A stretch of DNA of 11,440 nucleotides from Sphingomonas bacterium (GCA_026785645.1 JAJAZM010000140.1:1-11440), one strand, 5' to 3'. Counted from the stretch's first letter, positions 1 to 7,599 are shown. The notes: generated from the letters alone by a model not told the origin. A program made the numbers and translations.

Positions 1-57
1 CAGCGCGGGCAAGAGGTGGAGCAGCGCCAGCATGGCCCATGAGATTTTTACCACCAT
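1..57 (-). CDS. N-terminus of a small membrane protein, cut by window edge
   Basis: Only the first 19 codons are present, and the frame runs off the left edge. The start is ATG at 57-55, three bases after the valS stop codon. The visible peptide begins MVVKISWAMLALLHLLPAL: a short basic start followed by a leucine- and alanine-rich stretch typical of a first transmembrane helix or uncleaved signal anchor. A second possible start is the ATG nine codons in (33-31). A GAGG-type ribosome binding site lies inside the last codons of valS, so the gene is probably translationally coupled to valS and belongs to the same transcript. The function cannot be told from 19 residues. Confidence 0.6.
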   Translation of the reverse strand, partial: MVVKISWAMLALLHLLPAL

Positions 58-60
58 GGT

Positions 61-2784
61 TTACCCCAACCTCGCCAGCGCCGCTGCCAATCGCTCGGCT
101 TCGGCGGCGCGGGCGTCGTGGTCGGCTCGGGCCTTTTCGACGGCTTCGGGTTTGGCGCGATCGGTGAAGGCGGGGTTGGCGAGCCGCGCGGCGAGGCCGT
201 CGCGGTCTTTCTCCGCCACCGCGATTGCCTTGGCGAGGCGGGATTTTTCGGCGTCGAGGTCGATGATATCCCCGAGAGGAAAGGCGATCGTCACGCCATC
301 AACAACAATTTGTGCGGAGCCGGGTGGTGCCTCTTCCACGACAATCACATTTTCGACTTTGGCGATCTGACGAAGTTGCGGCTGAAAAAGATCGAACGGC
401 AGGGTCAATTGCGCCAGTTGAGCAGAATCGGAATTCTGTCGGACTAGATGAGGTTGCAGAGAGACGGTCCAAGGAATGCTCATCTCAGCACGCAGACTTC
501 GCACCGCTTCAGCAATTGTGATCAATTGCCGAATTTGGCGGCTGGCCTCGACATTTACGCTCGCCTCTGTCTCAGGCCATTTGGCGGTGATCAGCGGGTA
601 GTTGTCGCGCTCACCGTTGGCCATGCTGTTCCACAATTCCTCGGTGATGAACGGCATCAACGGGTGGAGCATGACGAGGATCTGGTCGAACGCCCAGGCG
701 GCGACCTGCTTGGTTTCGTCGTCGAACGTGCCCTTCACTAATTCCACATACCAGTCGCAGAAGGTACCCCAGGTGAAGTGGTAGATGGCGTCGGCCATGT
801 CGTCGAAGCGCAGATCGGCGATCGCCTTGTTCATCGCGTCGAGAGTGGCGACGACTTCGCCGATGATCCAGCGGTTGACCGGGAGGCTTGCCTCAGGCGC
901 GGCGATGCTGGTGCTTGCGCCGACTCCATTACCTTGCAGGAAGCGCGCGGCGTTCCATAATTTGGTGGCGAAGTTGCGATAGCCTTCGACGCGTTTTTCA
1001 TCGAGCTTGATGTCGCGGCCCTGGCTTTCCATCGCCGCCATGGTGAAGCGCAAGGCGTCAGCGCCGTAGCGGTCGATCAGGCCCAAGGGATCGACCGTAT
1101 TGCCCTTCGACTTGGACATCTTTGCGCCCGCCGCGTCGCGGACGAGGCCGTGGAGGTAGAGCGTCTTCCACGGCACCTCCTTCATGAACTCCATCCCCTG
1201 CATCGCCATTCGGGCATCCCAGAAGAACAAAATGTCGAAGCCAGAGATGAGGACGTCATTGGGGTAATGGCGGGCGAGATCGTGGGTCTGCTCGGGCCAG
1301 CCGAGGGTGGCGAACGGCCACAATGCGGAGGAGAACCAGGTGTCGAGGACGTCCGGGTCGCGGTAAAGGGCGATGTGGTCCATCGAAGGCGGAATGGACG
1401 CTCCAAAGCCCTCATTCATTTCAGTGAAGTAGAATTTTGCGTCAGGACCAAAGTGATCTTGCGCTAGTTGGATCACATCGTCCTCAAATTCTGCCACAAA
1501 AATCGATCCGTCGAGCGCAAACCAGGCCGGGATGCGGTGACCCCACCAGAGTTGGCGCGAGACGCACCAGGGCTGGATATTCTCGAGCCAGTTGAACCAG
1601 GTTTTCGACCAGCTTTCGGGGACGATCCTGATCGCGCCCGACCGCGTCGCCTCGATTACCGGCTTCACCAGGGTCGCGGCGTCGACATACCATTGGTCGG
1701 TCAGCCACGGCTCGATCACCACGCCCGAGCGGTCGCCATAGGGCGTGGCGATCTGGCGGTCCTCGACCTTGACCAAAGCGCCCTCGGCTTCGAGCAGGTC
1801 AACCACCGCTTTGCGCGCGGCGAAACGGTCGAGGCCAAGCAACGCGTCGGGAATATCGCCGCTTTGGACGATGCGGGCCTGACCATCGAACATGTTGAGC
1901 ATGTCGGCGGGCTTGAACCCGGCGCGCTTGCCCACTTCATAATCGTTGAAATCATGGCCCGGGGTGACTTTCACCGCGCCGCTGCCAAGCTCGGGATCGG
2001 CATGTTCGTCGACGACGATCGGGATTTCGCGGCCGGTGATGGGGAGCTTGATCAGCTTGCCGACCAAGGCGGTGTAGCGATCGTCGGTCGGGTGGACCGC
2101 GACCGCCATGTCGGCGAGCATCGTTTCGGGCCGCGTGGTGGCAACTTCGATGAAGCCCGAACCGTCTGCCAACGGATAACGCAGGGTCCAGAATTTGCCC
2201 GCGGTATCGCGGGTCTCGACCTCGAGATCGCTGATCGCGGTCTGGAAATGGGGGTCCCAATTGACCAGGCGCTTGTCGCGGTACAGCAGCCCGCGCTTGT
2301 GCAATTCGACGAACACGTGGGTGACGGCTTTGGTGAAGCCCTCGTCCATGGTGAAGCGCTCGTTCGACCAGTCGCACGACGCGCCGAGGCGGCGCAGCTG
2401 CCGGGTGATCTGCCCGCCGCTCTCCGCCTTCCATTCCCACACGCGGTCGATGAATTCATCGCGGGTGAAATCGGTGCGTTTCTTCTGCTCGGACATGAGC
2501 TGGCGCTCGACCACCATCTGGGTGGCGATCCCGGCATGGTCGGTGCCGACCACCCACAGAGCGTCCTTGCCCTGCATCCGGGCGATGCGGACGAGGATGT
2601 CCTGCAGCGTGATGTCGAGCGCGTGGCCGATGTGGAGCGAGCCGGTGACGTTGGGCGGCGGCATGACGATGGTGAACGGGGTCGCGTCGGGGCGCTCGGG
2701 GCGGAACAGCCCCTCGCCTTCCCAATGGGCGTACCAGCGGGATTCGATCGCGGCGGGGTCGAAGGTCTTGGCGAGCTCGGTCAT
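61..2784 (-). CDS. valS: Valyl-tRNA synthetase
   Basis: Cytoplasmic class I aminoacyl-tRNA synthetase that charges tRNA-Val with valine using ATP and hydrolyses misacylated threonyl-tRNA-Val. The protein is 907 residues, slightly shorter than the E. coli enzyme (951). Visible signatures in order are PPPNVTGSLHIGHALD with the HIGH motif at 51-54, the start of the editing (CP1) domain around ATTRPETMLAD near 215-225, DVLDTWFSSALWPF near 478-491, and KMSKS at 555-559. The anticodon-binding helical domain runs from about 630 to 780, and a C-terminal charged coiled-coil arm from about 843 to the end. The start at 2784 fits the family N-terminus (MTELAKTFDPAAIESRW). It has no Shine-Dalgarno of its own, because a strong hairpin abuts the ATG (see the leader entry). 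Residues about 428-468 are encoded by DNA of only about 47 percent GC and look longer than the E. coli equivalent. A second GC dip covers residues about 748-828. Confidence 0.99.
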   Translation of the reverse strand: MTELAKTFDPAAIESRWYAHWEGEGLFRPERPDATPFTIVMPPPNVTGSLHIGHALDITLQDILVRIARMQGKDALWVVGTDHAGIATQMVVERQLMSEQKKRTDFTRDEFIDRVWEWKAESGGQITRQLRRLGASCDWSNERFTMDEGFTKAVTHVFVELHKRGLLYRDKRLVNWDPHFQTAISDLEVETRDTAGKFWTLRYPLADGSGFIEVATTRPETMLADMAVAVHPTDDRYTALVGKLIKLPITGREIPIVVDEHADPELGSGAVKVTPGHDFNDYEVGKRAGFKPADMLNMFDGQARIVQSGDIPDALLGLDRFAARKAVVDLLEAEGALVKVEDRQIATPYGDRSGVVIEPWLTDQWYVDAATLVKPVIEATRSGAIRIVPESWSKTWFNWLENIQPWCVSRQLWWGHRIPAWFALDGSIFVAEFEDDVIQLAQDHFGPDAKFYFTEMNEGFGASIPPSMDHIALYRDPDVLDTWFSSALWPFATLGWPEQTHDLARHYPNDVLISGFDILFFWDARMAMQGMEFMKEVPWKTLYLHGLVRDAAGAKMSKSKGNTVDPLGLIDRYGADALRFTMAAMESQGRDIKLDEKRVEGYRNFATKLWNAARFLQGNGVGASTSIAAPEASLPVNRWIIGEVVATLDAMNKAIADLRFDDMADAIYHFTWGTFCDWYVELVKGTFDDETKQVAAWAFDQILVMLHPLMPFITEELWNSMANGERDNYPLITAKWPETEASVNVEASRQIRQLITIAEAVRSLRAEMSIPWTVSLQPHLVRQNSDSAQLAQLTLPFDLFQPQLRQIAKVENVIVVEEAPPGSAQIVVDGVTIAFPLGDIIDLDAEKSRLAKAIAVAEKDRDGLAARLANPAFTDRAKPEAVEKARADHDARAAEAERLAAALARLG

Positions 2785-2826
2785 GCGCGCCGCCTAGACG
2801 GCGACGCGCATCGCTTCAACCTCAGC
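2785..2826 (-). promoter_or_regulatory. valS leader: hairpin and five-codon minicistron before the start codon
   Basis: On the minus strand a 10-bp stem pairs 2809-2800 with 2794-2785 around a five-base loop (2799-2795). Nine pairs are Watson-Crick; the pair 2804/2790 is G-U in the valS mRNA but an A/C mismatch in the opposite transcript. The 3' arm ends one base before the valS ATG. A separate ATG at 2811-2809 opens a short frame encoding M-R-V-A-V and stopping with TAG at 2796-2794, in frame with valS and nine bases ahead of its ATG. A GAGGT sequence overlapping the peptidase stop codon is seven bases from the minicistron ATG, whereas the valS ATG has no comparable site. Two of five codons are valine (GTC). 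The hairpin and frame are seen directly. A role in reinitiation, attenuation or start-site masking is inference. There is no T tract, so it is not a classical terminator. Confidence 0.5.
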
Positions 2827-4879
2827 GCGCCTCCGGCCCAATCCAGCGGTTCATCCAGCCGAACACATTGTCGTACCACTGGATCGAATTCTTGGGCTTG
2901 AGCACCCAGTGATTCTCGTCGGGGAAGACGAGCAGCTTCGAGGGGATATTGCGGCGCTGGAGGGCGGTGAAGCTGGCGAGGCCCTGGGTGTAGGGGATGC
3001 GGAAATCCTTTTCGCCGGTGATCACCAGCATCGGGGTTTTCCACTTGGCGACATGGTTGACCGGGTTCCAGCGCTCGAATGCGGCGGGGTCTTCATAATA
3101 GGTCTTGCCGCCATGCTCCCATTCGTCGAACCACAATTCCTCGGTCTCGTAGGCCATCGCGCGGGCGTCGAACACGCCGTCGTGCTGGACCAGGCATTTG
3201 AAGCGGTCGGGCCATTGGCCGGCGATCCAGTTCATCATGTAGCCGCCGTAGGAGGCGCCGAGCGCGCAGGCGTTATTGGCGTCGAGCGAGGGATCCCGCG
3301 CGGTGGCGAAGGCGAGGCCGCGTTTGAGGTCCTCGAGCGGTTTGCCGCCCCAATCGTTGCGGATGCTGTCGGTGAAGGCTTGGCCGTAGCCGGTCGAGCC
3401 GTGGAAATCGATGCTGACGACGGCGTAACCGGGCGCCGAGAACAGCCTCGAATTCCAGCGGTAGCTCCAGCCATTGCCGAAGCTGCCCTGCGGCCCGCCG
3501 TGGACGACGAACGCGATCGGGAGCTTGGCCTGTGCGGCGGTGCGCGCACCGGCGGGCTTGAGTTTGAAGCCCCACACCTGGTCGTTACTCGCGCCCTTGA
3601 AGGCGAATTTCTCGAAGCTGACGGGGTCGAGCTGCGACAGCAAGGCGCGGTTGACGTCGGTCAGGCGTCCGATCACCCCGCGTGCGGTGACGCGGAACAG
3701 ATCGTCGGGGGCCATGATGCTGTTCTGGGTGAAGATCGCGCCGCCATCGGGGGTCGGGATGACGTTGCCGGCGTGGCCGTCACCGGTCAGGCGGGTCACC
3801 GCGCCCGAGGCCGAATCGACCCGCCAGATCGGGGCTTCCATCCTGTCTTCGGCGGTGATCAGCAGGCTTCGACCGTCCTTCGACCACGCCAGCGAGCCCG
3901 CCGAGCGGTCCCATTTGGCGGTCAGCGCGCGGGTCGCGCCGGTGGCGAGATCGCGCAGCATGATCACCTGGCGGTCGGCCTCGTAACCGGCGCGCGCCAT
4001 CGAGACGTAGGCCAGGGTGCGGCCGTCGGGCGACAGCGTCGGCAGTGTGTCCGTGCCGCCGTTGGGGGCGGTGAGGTTGACCGGCTGGGCCGAGCCGTCG
4101 GCGGGGGCCATGAAGATGTCGAGATTGGTCGAGGTCGGTTCGATCCGGCCCGCCTCGCGGAGGGCGAAATAGACCGTGCGGCCGTCAGCGGAAATGTCGA
4201 TCTCCTCGCCGCCGCCGAACGGCTTGGACGGCGTGTCGCCAACCAGCTTGCCGGTGACGCGGGTGCCCATGCCGGTGAGCTTGCCGCCGACGATCGGGTA
4301 ACTGAAGATTCGCGATTTGACGCCCGGCTCGACCCACGTGTCCCAGTGGCGGACGAACAGCTGGTCATATTCGCGACCCGAACCGGCAGGCTTGGCCGGG
4401 AAGGTCGTCGCCGCGCAGGCGATGTCGGGGCAATCGCGGGTGTCCGCCCACACGATCACGCGACTGCGGTCGGCGCTGACCTTGAAGCCCGAAATGTCGG
4501 CCCCGAAATCGGACAGAACAGCGGGCCTGCCGCCAGGCGTCATGCGGTGGAGCTGGTCGCGGCCCCTGACCGGGGCGAGATACCAGATCGCGCCGTCGGC
4601 ACCGAACATTGCATTATTGGCGCCCTTGGTCAGCCCGGGAATGGCGCGCGGCGCGGCGGGGCGGGTCAGGTCGAGCATCATCAGCGGGTTGTTGCGCTTA
4701 TTCGCCGCCATGTCGGTGGTCGAGAGGGTGAAGATCGCGGTGCGGCCATCGGGCGATATCGAGGGCGCGCCAAGGCGATGCATCATGTGCATATCTGTCG
4801 CGGTCATCGGGCGAGCGAATGACGGGGTGGAGACGAGGGCGGCGGCCGCGACGGTGGCGGCGAGCAGGAGGCGGTTCAT
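2822..4879 (-). CDS. Secreted S9-family (prolyl oligopeptidase-type) serine peptidase
   Basis: Predicted exported peptidase of 685 residues that cleaves peptides or acyl groups, probably in the periplasm. Residues 1-22 form a signal peptide (positive start, alanine/valine core, cleavage after SFA). Residues about 28-420 carry repeated WD40-like propeller signatures of the form SPDGRT (for example near 42, 230, 283 and 334). The C-terminal alpha/beta-hydrolase domain (about 440-685) has an HGGPQG motif at 460-465 near the oxyanion hole. The nucleophile is S543 in GASYGGYM, the acid D625 in TGEKDFRIP and the base H657 in DENHWVL, so the triad is complete. This is the usual layout of DPP-IV or acylaminoacyl-peptidase-like S9 enzymes in sphingomonads. 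It lies between popZ (39 bases upstream) and valS (37 bases downstream). No strong ribosome binding site precedes the ATG. The substrate cannot be deduced. Confidence 0.95.
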   Translation of the reverse strand: MNRLLLAATVAAAALVSTPSFARPMTATDMHMMHRLGAPSISPDGRTAIFTLSTTDMAANKRNNPLMMLDLTRPAAPRAIPGLTKGANNAMFGADGAIWYLAPVRGRDQLHRMTPGGRPAVLSDFGADISGFKVSADRSRVIVWADTRDCPDIACAATTFPAKPAGSGREYDQLFVRHWDTWVEPGVKSRIFSYPIVGGKLTGMGTRVTGKLVGDTPSKPFGGGEEIDISADGRTVYFALREAGRIEPTSTNLDIFMAPADGSAQPVNLTAPNGGTDTLPTLSPDGRTLAYVSMARAGYEADRQVIMLRDLATGATRALTAKWDRSAGSLAWSKDGRSLLITAEDRMEAPIWRVDSASGAVTRLTGDGHAGNVIPTPDGGAIFTQNSIMAPDDLFRVTARGVIGRLTDVNRALLSQLDPVSFEKFAFKGASNDQVWGFKLKPAGARTAAQAKLPIAFVVHGGPQGSFGNGWSYRWNSRLFSAPGYAVVSIDFHGSTGYGQAFTDSIRNDWGGKPLEDLKRGLAFATARDPSLDANNACALGASYGGYMMNWIAGQWPDRFKCLVQHDGVFDARAMAYETEELWFDEWEHGGKTYYEDPAAFERWNPVNHVAKWKTPMLVITGEKDFRIPYTQGLASFTALQRRNIPSKLLVFPDENHWVLKPKNSIQWYDNVFGWMNRWIGPEAR

Positions 4880-4918
4880 GGGCCGATGCGTAGCAAGCGC
4901 CCGCGAAATCCGCCAGTC

Positions 4919-5347
4919 CTAGAGGGGTTTACCGGTAATCCGGCTGATCTCGCGGCGGACATGTTCGTCAACGATCCGCGGGAGATGCTCGTCGAGCCAT
5001 TGCTTGAGTACCGGGCGAAGCATGTCGCGCAGCATTTGCTCGAGCGGGTTGATCGGCGGCGGCGGCGGCGCGGCGGCGGCGACCACGGTCAGTTGCTCGA
5101 GCTTCATCCGGCTGGAGTCGGCGGCGACCTCGTCGAGCAACGGCGGGCCGGTATCGACCGGCGGGGCGCTGATCACCGGTTCGGTTTCGACCGGATGGTC
5201 GAGCTCAAGAATATCCTCCTCGTCTTCGTCGTCGAGCGAAGCCGGAAGCGACGGGGGGACCGCGGCGCGCAATTCCTTTTCCTCCGCGATCACCCGCTTG
5301 ATCGAGGCGAGAATGTCTTCCATTGATGGGTCGCGGGGCGTCTGCAT
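4919..5347 (-). CDS. popZ: PopZ / DUF2497 family polar organising protein
   Basis: Alphaproteobacterial polar scaffold that self-assembles at the cell pole and, in Caulobacter, tethers ParB-bound origins and recruits cell-cycle proteins. The protein has 142 residues. The N-terminal helix at 8-23 (SMEDILASIKRVIAEE) is the family partner-binding motif. Residues about 24-98 form an acidic, proline-rich disordered linker (DDEDEEDILELD, then a run of alanines followed by five prolines). The C-terminal helices at about 101-138 (MLRDMLRPVLKQWLDEHLPR) form the oligomerisation region. The ATG at 5347 was chosen because family members have a few residues before the conserved MEDILAS. The frame extends upstream to 5461, but that part overlaps tolC and has no family resemblance. 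A start at 5323 is also possible. It begins 14 bases after the tolC stop with no clear Shine-Dalgarno, suggesting translational coupling. The linker is short compared with Caulobacter PopZ. Confidence 0.88.
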   Translation of the reverse strand: MQTPRDPSMEDILASIKRVIAEEKELRAAVPPSLPASLDDEDEEDILELDHPVETEPVISAPPVDTGPPLLDEVAADSSRMKLEQLTVVAAAAPPPPPINPLEQMLRDMLRPVLKQWLDEHLPRIVDEHVRREISRITGKPL

Positions 5348-5361
5348 CGCCGTTGTATCGC

Positions 5362-6795
5362 CTATCGCGGCTGCGAAACCAAGACCTGCGGTTGCTCCTC
5401 TGCAGTCGCGGTGCTGGTCGCGGTCGGTCCGCTGCGTCGCGGCGTCGACCAGTCGCTCCAATTGCCGGCGACACTTCGGTAATTGCCGAGCGGATCGTAG
5501 AGGGGCCCGCCCTCGAGCCCGAGATCATCCGCCTCGGCCTGGCCCATGGCATTGAGCAGCTGGAATCCGGCAACGTAGGAATCGCGCCGCGCGGTGACCA
5601 GCGCGACTTGCGAATTCAATAATTCCTGCTCGGCATTGAGCACATCGAGGATGGTCCGCGTGCCCACGCTATTCTCGGCGCGGGCGCCTTCCAGCGCAAG
5701 TTCGTTGGCCTTGACCGCAATCTGGTTGGACAGGACCGCGCCTTGGGCCGCGCGATAGATCGCAAAAGCCGAGCGGGTGGTGGCGATAACCGCGCGCTCG
5801 GTGGCGATACGCTGTTCGAGCAACTGGCCTTCGAGTGCGACGCTCTGCGCAATCCGCGCTGCCGGGAGCCCACCCTGATAAAGCGGAATTCGTCCCTGAA
5901 CGCCGATGCTGGTGGCGGTGCCCGAGCGCGGCCCACCGCCGGTATCGCCCGCCAGCGTGTTGACATAATCGCCCGACGCGACCCCCGACACGGTCGGCAG
6001 GCGCGCGGCCTCGGCAACGCGAATATCGAACCGCGCGGCTTCGGCCTGGCGGCTGATGGCGATAAAGTCGGGGTTGCTGGCGAGCGCGATCTGGACCGCC
6101 AGATCGGCGGTTTCGGGGAGCGGTGGAAGCGGCGGCGGCGGGGCCAGCACGCCCGGCCGCTGGCCGATCACGCGGCGGTAATTTTCTTCGCTCGAGGTGA
6201 GCCGGCCGCGCGCGGTTTCAAGCGTGCTTCGGGCCAAAGCCTGGCGGGCCTCGGACTGGGCAACGTCGGTGCGGGTGACATCGCCGATTTCGAACCGGTC
6301 GCGCGCCGCCTCGAGGTTGGTGCCGAGCACCCTGACCTGATTCTCGTTCAGTTCGACGATCGACCGGTCGCGGATCACGTCCATGTAAGCGGCGACCGCC
6401 TCGGTGAACACATCGCCCTCGACCGCGCGCAGCGTGGCACGGCCCGCTTCGACCCGGGTCTTGGCGGCGGTGATCGAATTGCGAACACTGCCGCCGTTGA
6501 ACAATGGATAGCTGATATCGACCCCGCCGGTCAGGTAGGGACCCTTGCCGAGACGGCGGAGCGAGCCGCTTGCAGTGAGGTCACGATTGACCCCGACCAC
6601 GGCCGACACCTGGGGCCGGCCGGCGGCACGGGCAATGGCGACCGACGAATCGGTGACTTTCAATGCCTCGCGCTGACCGGTGAGGGTCGGGTTGGTGCGA
6701 TACGCCGCGTTCAAAGCCTCGCGCAATGTGTCGGCCGAGGCGGTGCCGGCGACGAGTGCGGCAGCAAACGTGCCAATCAGGAGGTGACGCTTCAC
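5362..6795 (-). CDS. tolC: TolC-family outer-membrane efflux/secretion channel
   Basis: Outer-membrane trimeric channel that connects inner-membrane efflux pumps or type I secretion systems to the outside. The protein has 477 residues. A signal peptide occupies about 1-21 (MKRHLLIGTFAAALVAGTASA), followed by the typical mature start DTLREALNAAYRTNPTL. Two outer-membrane efflux protein repeats follow, about 25-215 and 225-425. Family features include YPLFNGG near 95 and its second-repeat counterpart IPLYQGG near 305, long heptad-like helices, and a conserved region near VGTRTILDVLNAEQELLNSQ. The tail after about 440 is polar and likely disordered. The start codon is GTG (6795-6793), with GGAG five bases upstream. 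The gene follows the methyltransferase-like gene by 15 bases and precedes popZ by 14. This order recurs in alphaproteobacteria. No membrane-fusion or ABC partner is encoded in the window, so the pump it serves is unknown. Confidence 0.94.
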   Translation of the reverse strand: MKRHLLIGTFAAALVAGTASADTLREALNAAYRTNPTLTGQREALKVTDSSVAIARAAGRPQVSAVVGVNRDLTASGSLRRLGKGPYLTGGVDISYPLFNGGSVRNSITAAKTRVEAGRATLRAVEGDVFTEAVAAYMDVIRDRSIVELNENQVRVLGTNLEAARDRFEIGDVTRTDVAQSEARQALARSTLETARGRLTSSEENYRRVIGQRPGVLAPPPPLPPLPETADLAVQIALASNPDFIAISRQAEAARFDIRVAEAARLPTVSGVASGDYVNTLAGDTGGGPRSGTATSIGVQGRIPLYQGGLPAARIAQSVALEGQLLEQRIATERAVIATTRSAFAIYRAAQGAVLSNQIAVKANELALEGARAENSVGTRTILDVLNAEQELLNSQVALVTARRDSYVAGFQLLNAMGQAEADDLGLEGGPLYDPLGNYRSVAGNWSDWSTPRRSGPTATSTATAEEQPQVLVSQPR

Positions 6796-6810
6796 TTGAT
6801 CTCCAATGCG

Positions 6811-7419
6811 CTAGAAAGCGAACGCCGGGGCGCTGCTGAAGCCGGGCAGGATCGGAACCTGCGCTTCGGCAAAACTGGTGAAGCCAACGGTCTTGCCGCC
6901 AGCCGAATTGCTGATCCCGCGGCCGGTGGCGAGGCGGGTTACCCCATCCTCGACGATCGCTGCGCCGACTCGGCCGCCGGTGGCCAGGCGGCGCGCGAGC
7001 GTGTCGGGAAGATGCTCGATTGCGCCTTCGACAAGGATCAGGTCATAGGCGGTCGAACCCGGTGCTTCGGCAGCGTCGGCGGTATCGACCTGGAGCGCGA
7101 TGTGGCGCAGCACGGCGGCGGCATAGGCCCCGCCCCCGCCGACCACGAGCGCGCGCTCGCCGGGGATCGGGGCGAGCCGGGTCAGTAAGAGGCCGAGTTC
7201 GGCCGGCGGCATCATCGACGATCCATTGTCGAGCCGCAGCGGGCGGTCGCCATACGCCATCGCCTGTTGGCCGGTCGCGACAAAATCCTCACGCGGGACT
7301 GCGCCCATTGCGGCAAGCACGCGCGCATCGGTCACGCCCTGCGGCCGCAACTGGCTGATGACCATCACGCGCCGCGCGGAGTCGAAATTGTGGTCAGGAT
7401 GTGGAGCGTGGTTCGACAT
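6811..7419 (-). CDS. Shortened protein-L-isoaspartate O-methyltransferase-like protein
   Basis: The 202-residue protein belongs to the PCMT (protein-L-isoaspartyl methyltransferase) family by its N-terminus (ARRVMVISQLRPQGVTDARVLAAMGAVPREDFV, residues 15-47) and overall plan. Known members methylate isoaspartyl residues in damaged proteins using S-adenosylmethionine. Here several functional parts are altered. The usual TISQP substrate segment is replaced by SSMMPP (67-72). Motif I reads LVVGGGGAY (91-99), without the usual acidic residue of LEIGTGSGY. Only about 34 residues separate motif I from YDLILVEG (125-132), against about 63 in E. coli Pcm, so the strand and acidic residue that hold the SAM ribose appear to be missing. 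A real isoaspartyl methyltransferase activity is therefore doubtful. The ATG at 7419 has a good GAGGTGA site upstream, and the reading frame is intact, so it is a divergent gene rather than a pseudogene. It is the first gene of the tolC-popZ-valS cluster. Confidence 0.85.
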   Translation of the reverse strand: MSNHAPHPDHNFDSARRVMVISQLRPQGVTDARVLAAMGAVPREDFVATGQQAMAYGDRPLRLDNGSSMMPPAELGLLLTRLAPIPGERALVVGGGGAYAAAVLRHIALQVDTADAAEAPGSTAYDLILVEGAIEHLPDTLARRLATGGRVGAAIVEDGVTRLATGRGISNSAGGKTVGFTSFAEAQVPILPGFSSAPAFAF

Positions 7420-7440
7420 GTCACCTCAATTGCTTCAACT

Positions 7441-7471
7441 GTTATATGCCAGTAATACAGTCGGCATTCAA
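7441..7471 (-). promoter_or_regulatory. Possible promoter of the methyltransferase-tolC-popZ-valS operon
   Basis: On the minus strand TTGAAT (7471-7466) is followed after 19 bases by TATAAC (7446-7441), 21 bases before the first ATG at 7419. The -10 match is good. The spacing is longer than the usual 17 and the -35 is partial. It is the best candidate in the 192-base divergent region, but is unproven. Confidence 0.3.
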
Positions 7472-7519
7472 GGCCGCTCTTATCGCTCGCGCCCGGTCGC
7501 GCCAAGCTGAACCCACCGC

Positions 7520-7548
7520 CATCGGTCGAAAAGCCACGGCGACCGGTG
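7520..7548. repeat. Imperfect inverted repeat in divergent intergenic region
   Basis: CATCGGTCG (7520-7528) and CGACCGGTG (7540-7548) can form a 9-bp stem around an 11-base loop. All pairs hold in plus-strand RNA with one G-U; the minus strand has one mismatch. It lies between the operon start and the tRNA-Cys gene. No T run follows, so a terminator is unlikely. It could be a protein-binding site, but in GC-rich DNA a repeat like this can arise by chance. Confidence 0.3.
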
Positions 7549-7570
7549 CTTAGATGGGCGCGGCAAGCGG

Positions 7571-7599
7571 TTGACAAGCCGGGGTCCGCCGCCCATTTC
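7571..7599 (+). promoter_or_regulatory. Possible tRNA-Cys promoter
   Basis: A perfect TTGACA (7571-7576) lies 35 bases upstream of the first base of the tRNA. The hexamer 17 bases later, CATTTC (7594-7599), is a poor -10 match. Position and -35 support a promoter here; the -10 element does not strongly. Confidence 0.35.

Noticed and set aside
1468..2901. Long plus-strand open frame opposite valS (477 codons)
   Set aside because: It is a shadow of valS in GC-rich DNA: the minus strand carries unmistakable ValRS motifs, and the plus product has no known features.
2909..4822. Long plus-strand open frame opposite the S9 peptidase (637 codons)
   Set aside because: It is an antisense shadow. The minus strand encodes a signal peptide, propeller repeats and a complete catalytic triad.
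5050..5085. GGC-rich simple repeat as a possible regulatory repeat
   Set aside because: It encodes the alanine and proline run of the PopZ linker, which is expected low complexity in this family.
5348..5461. Upstream extension of the popZ frame
   Set aside because: It overlaps the end of tolC and lacks resemblance to the PopZ N-terminus, which normally begins a few residues before MEDILAS.
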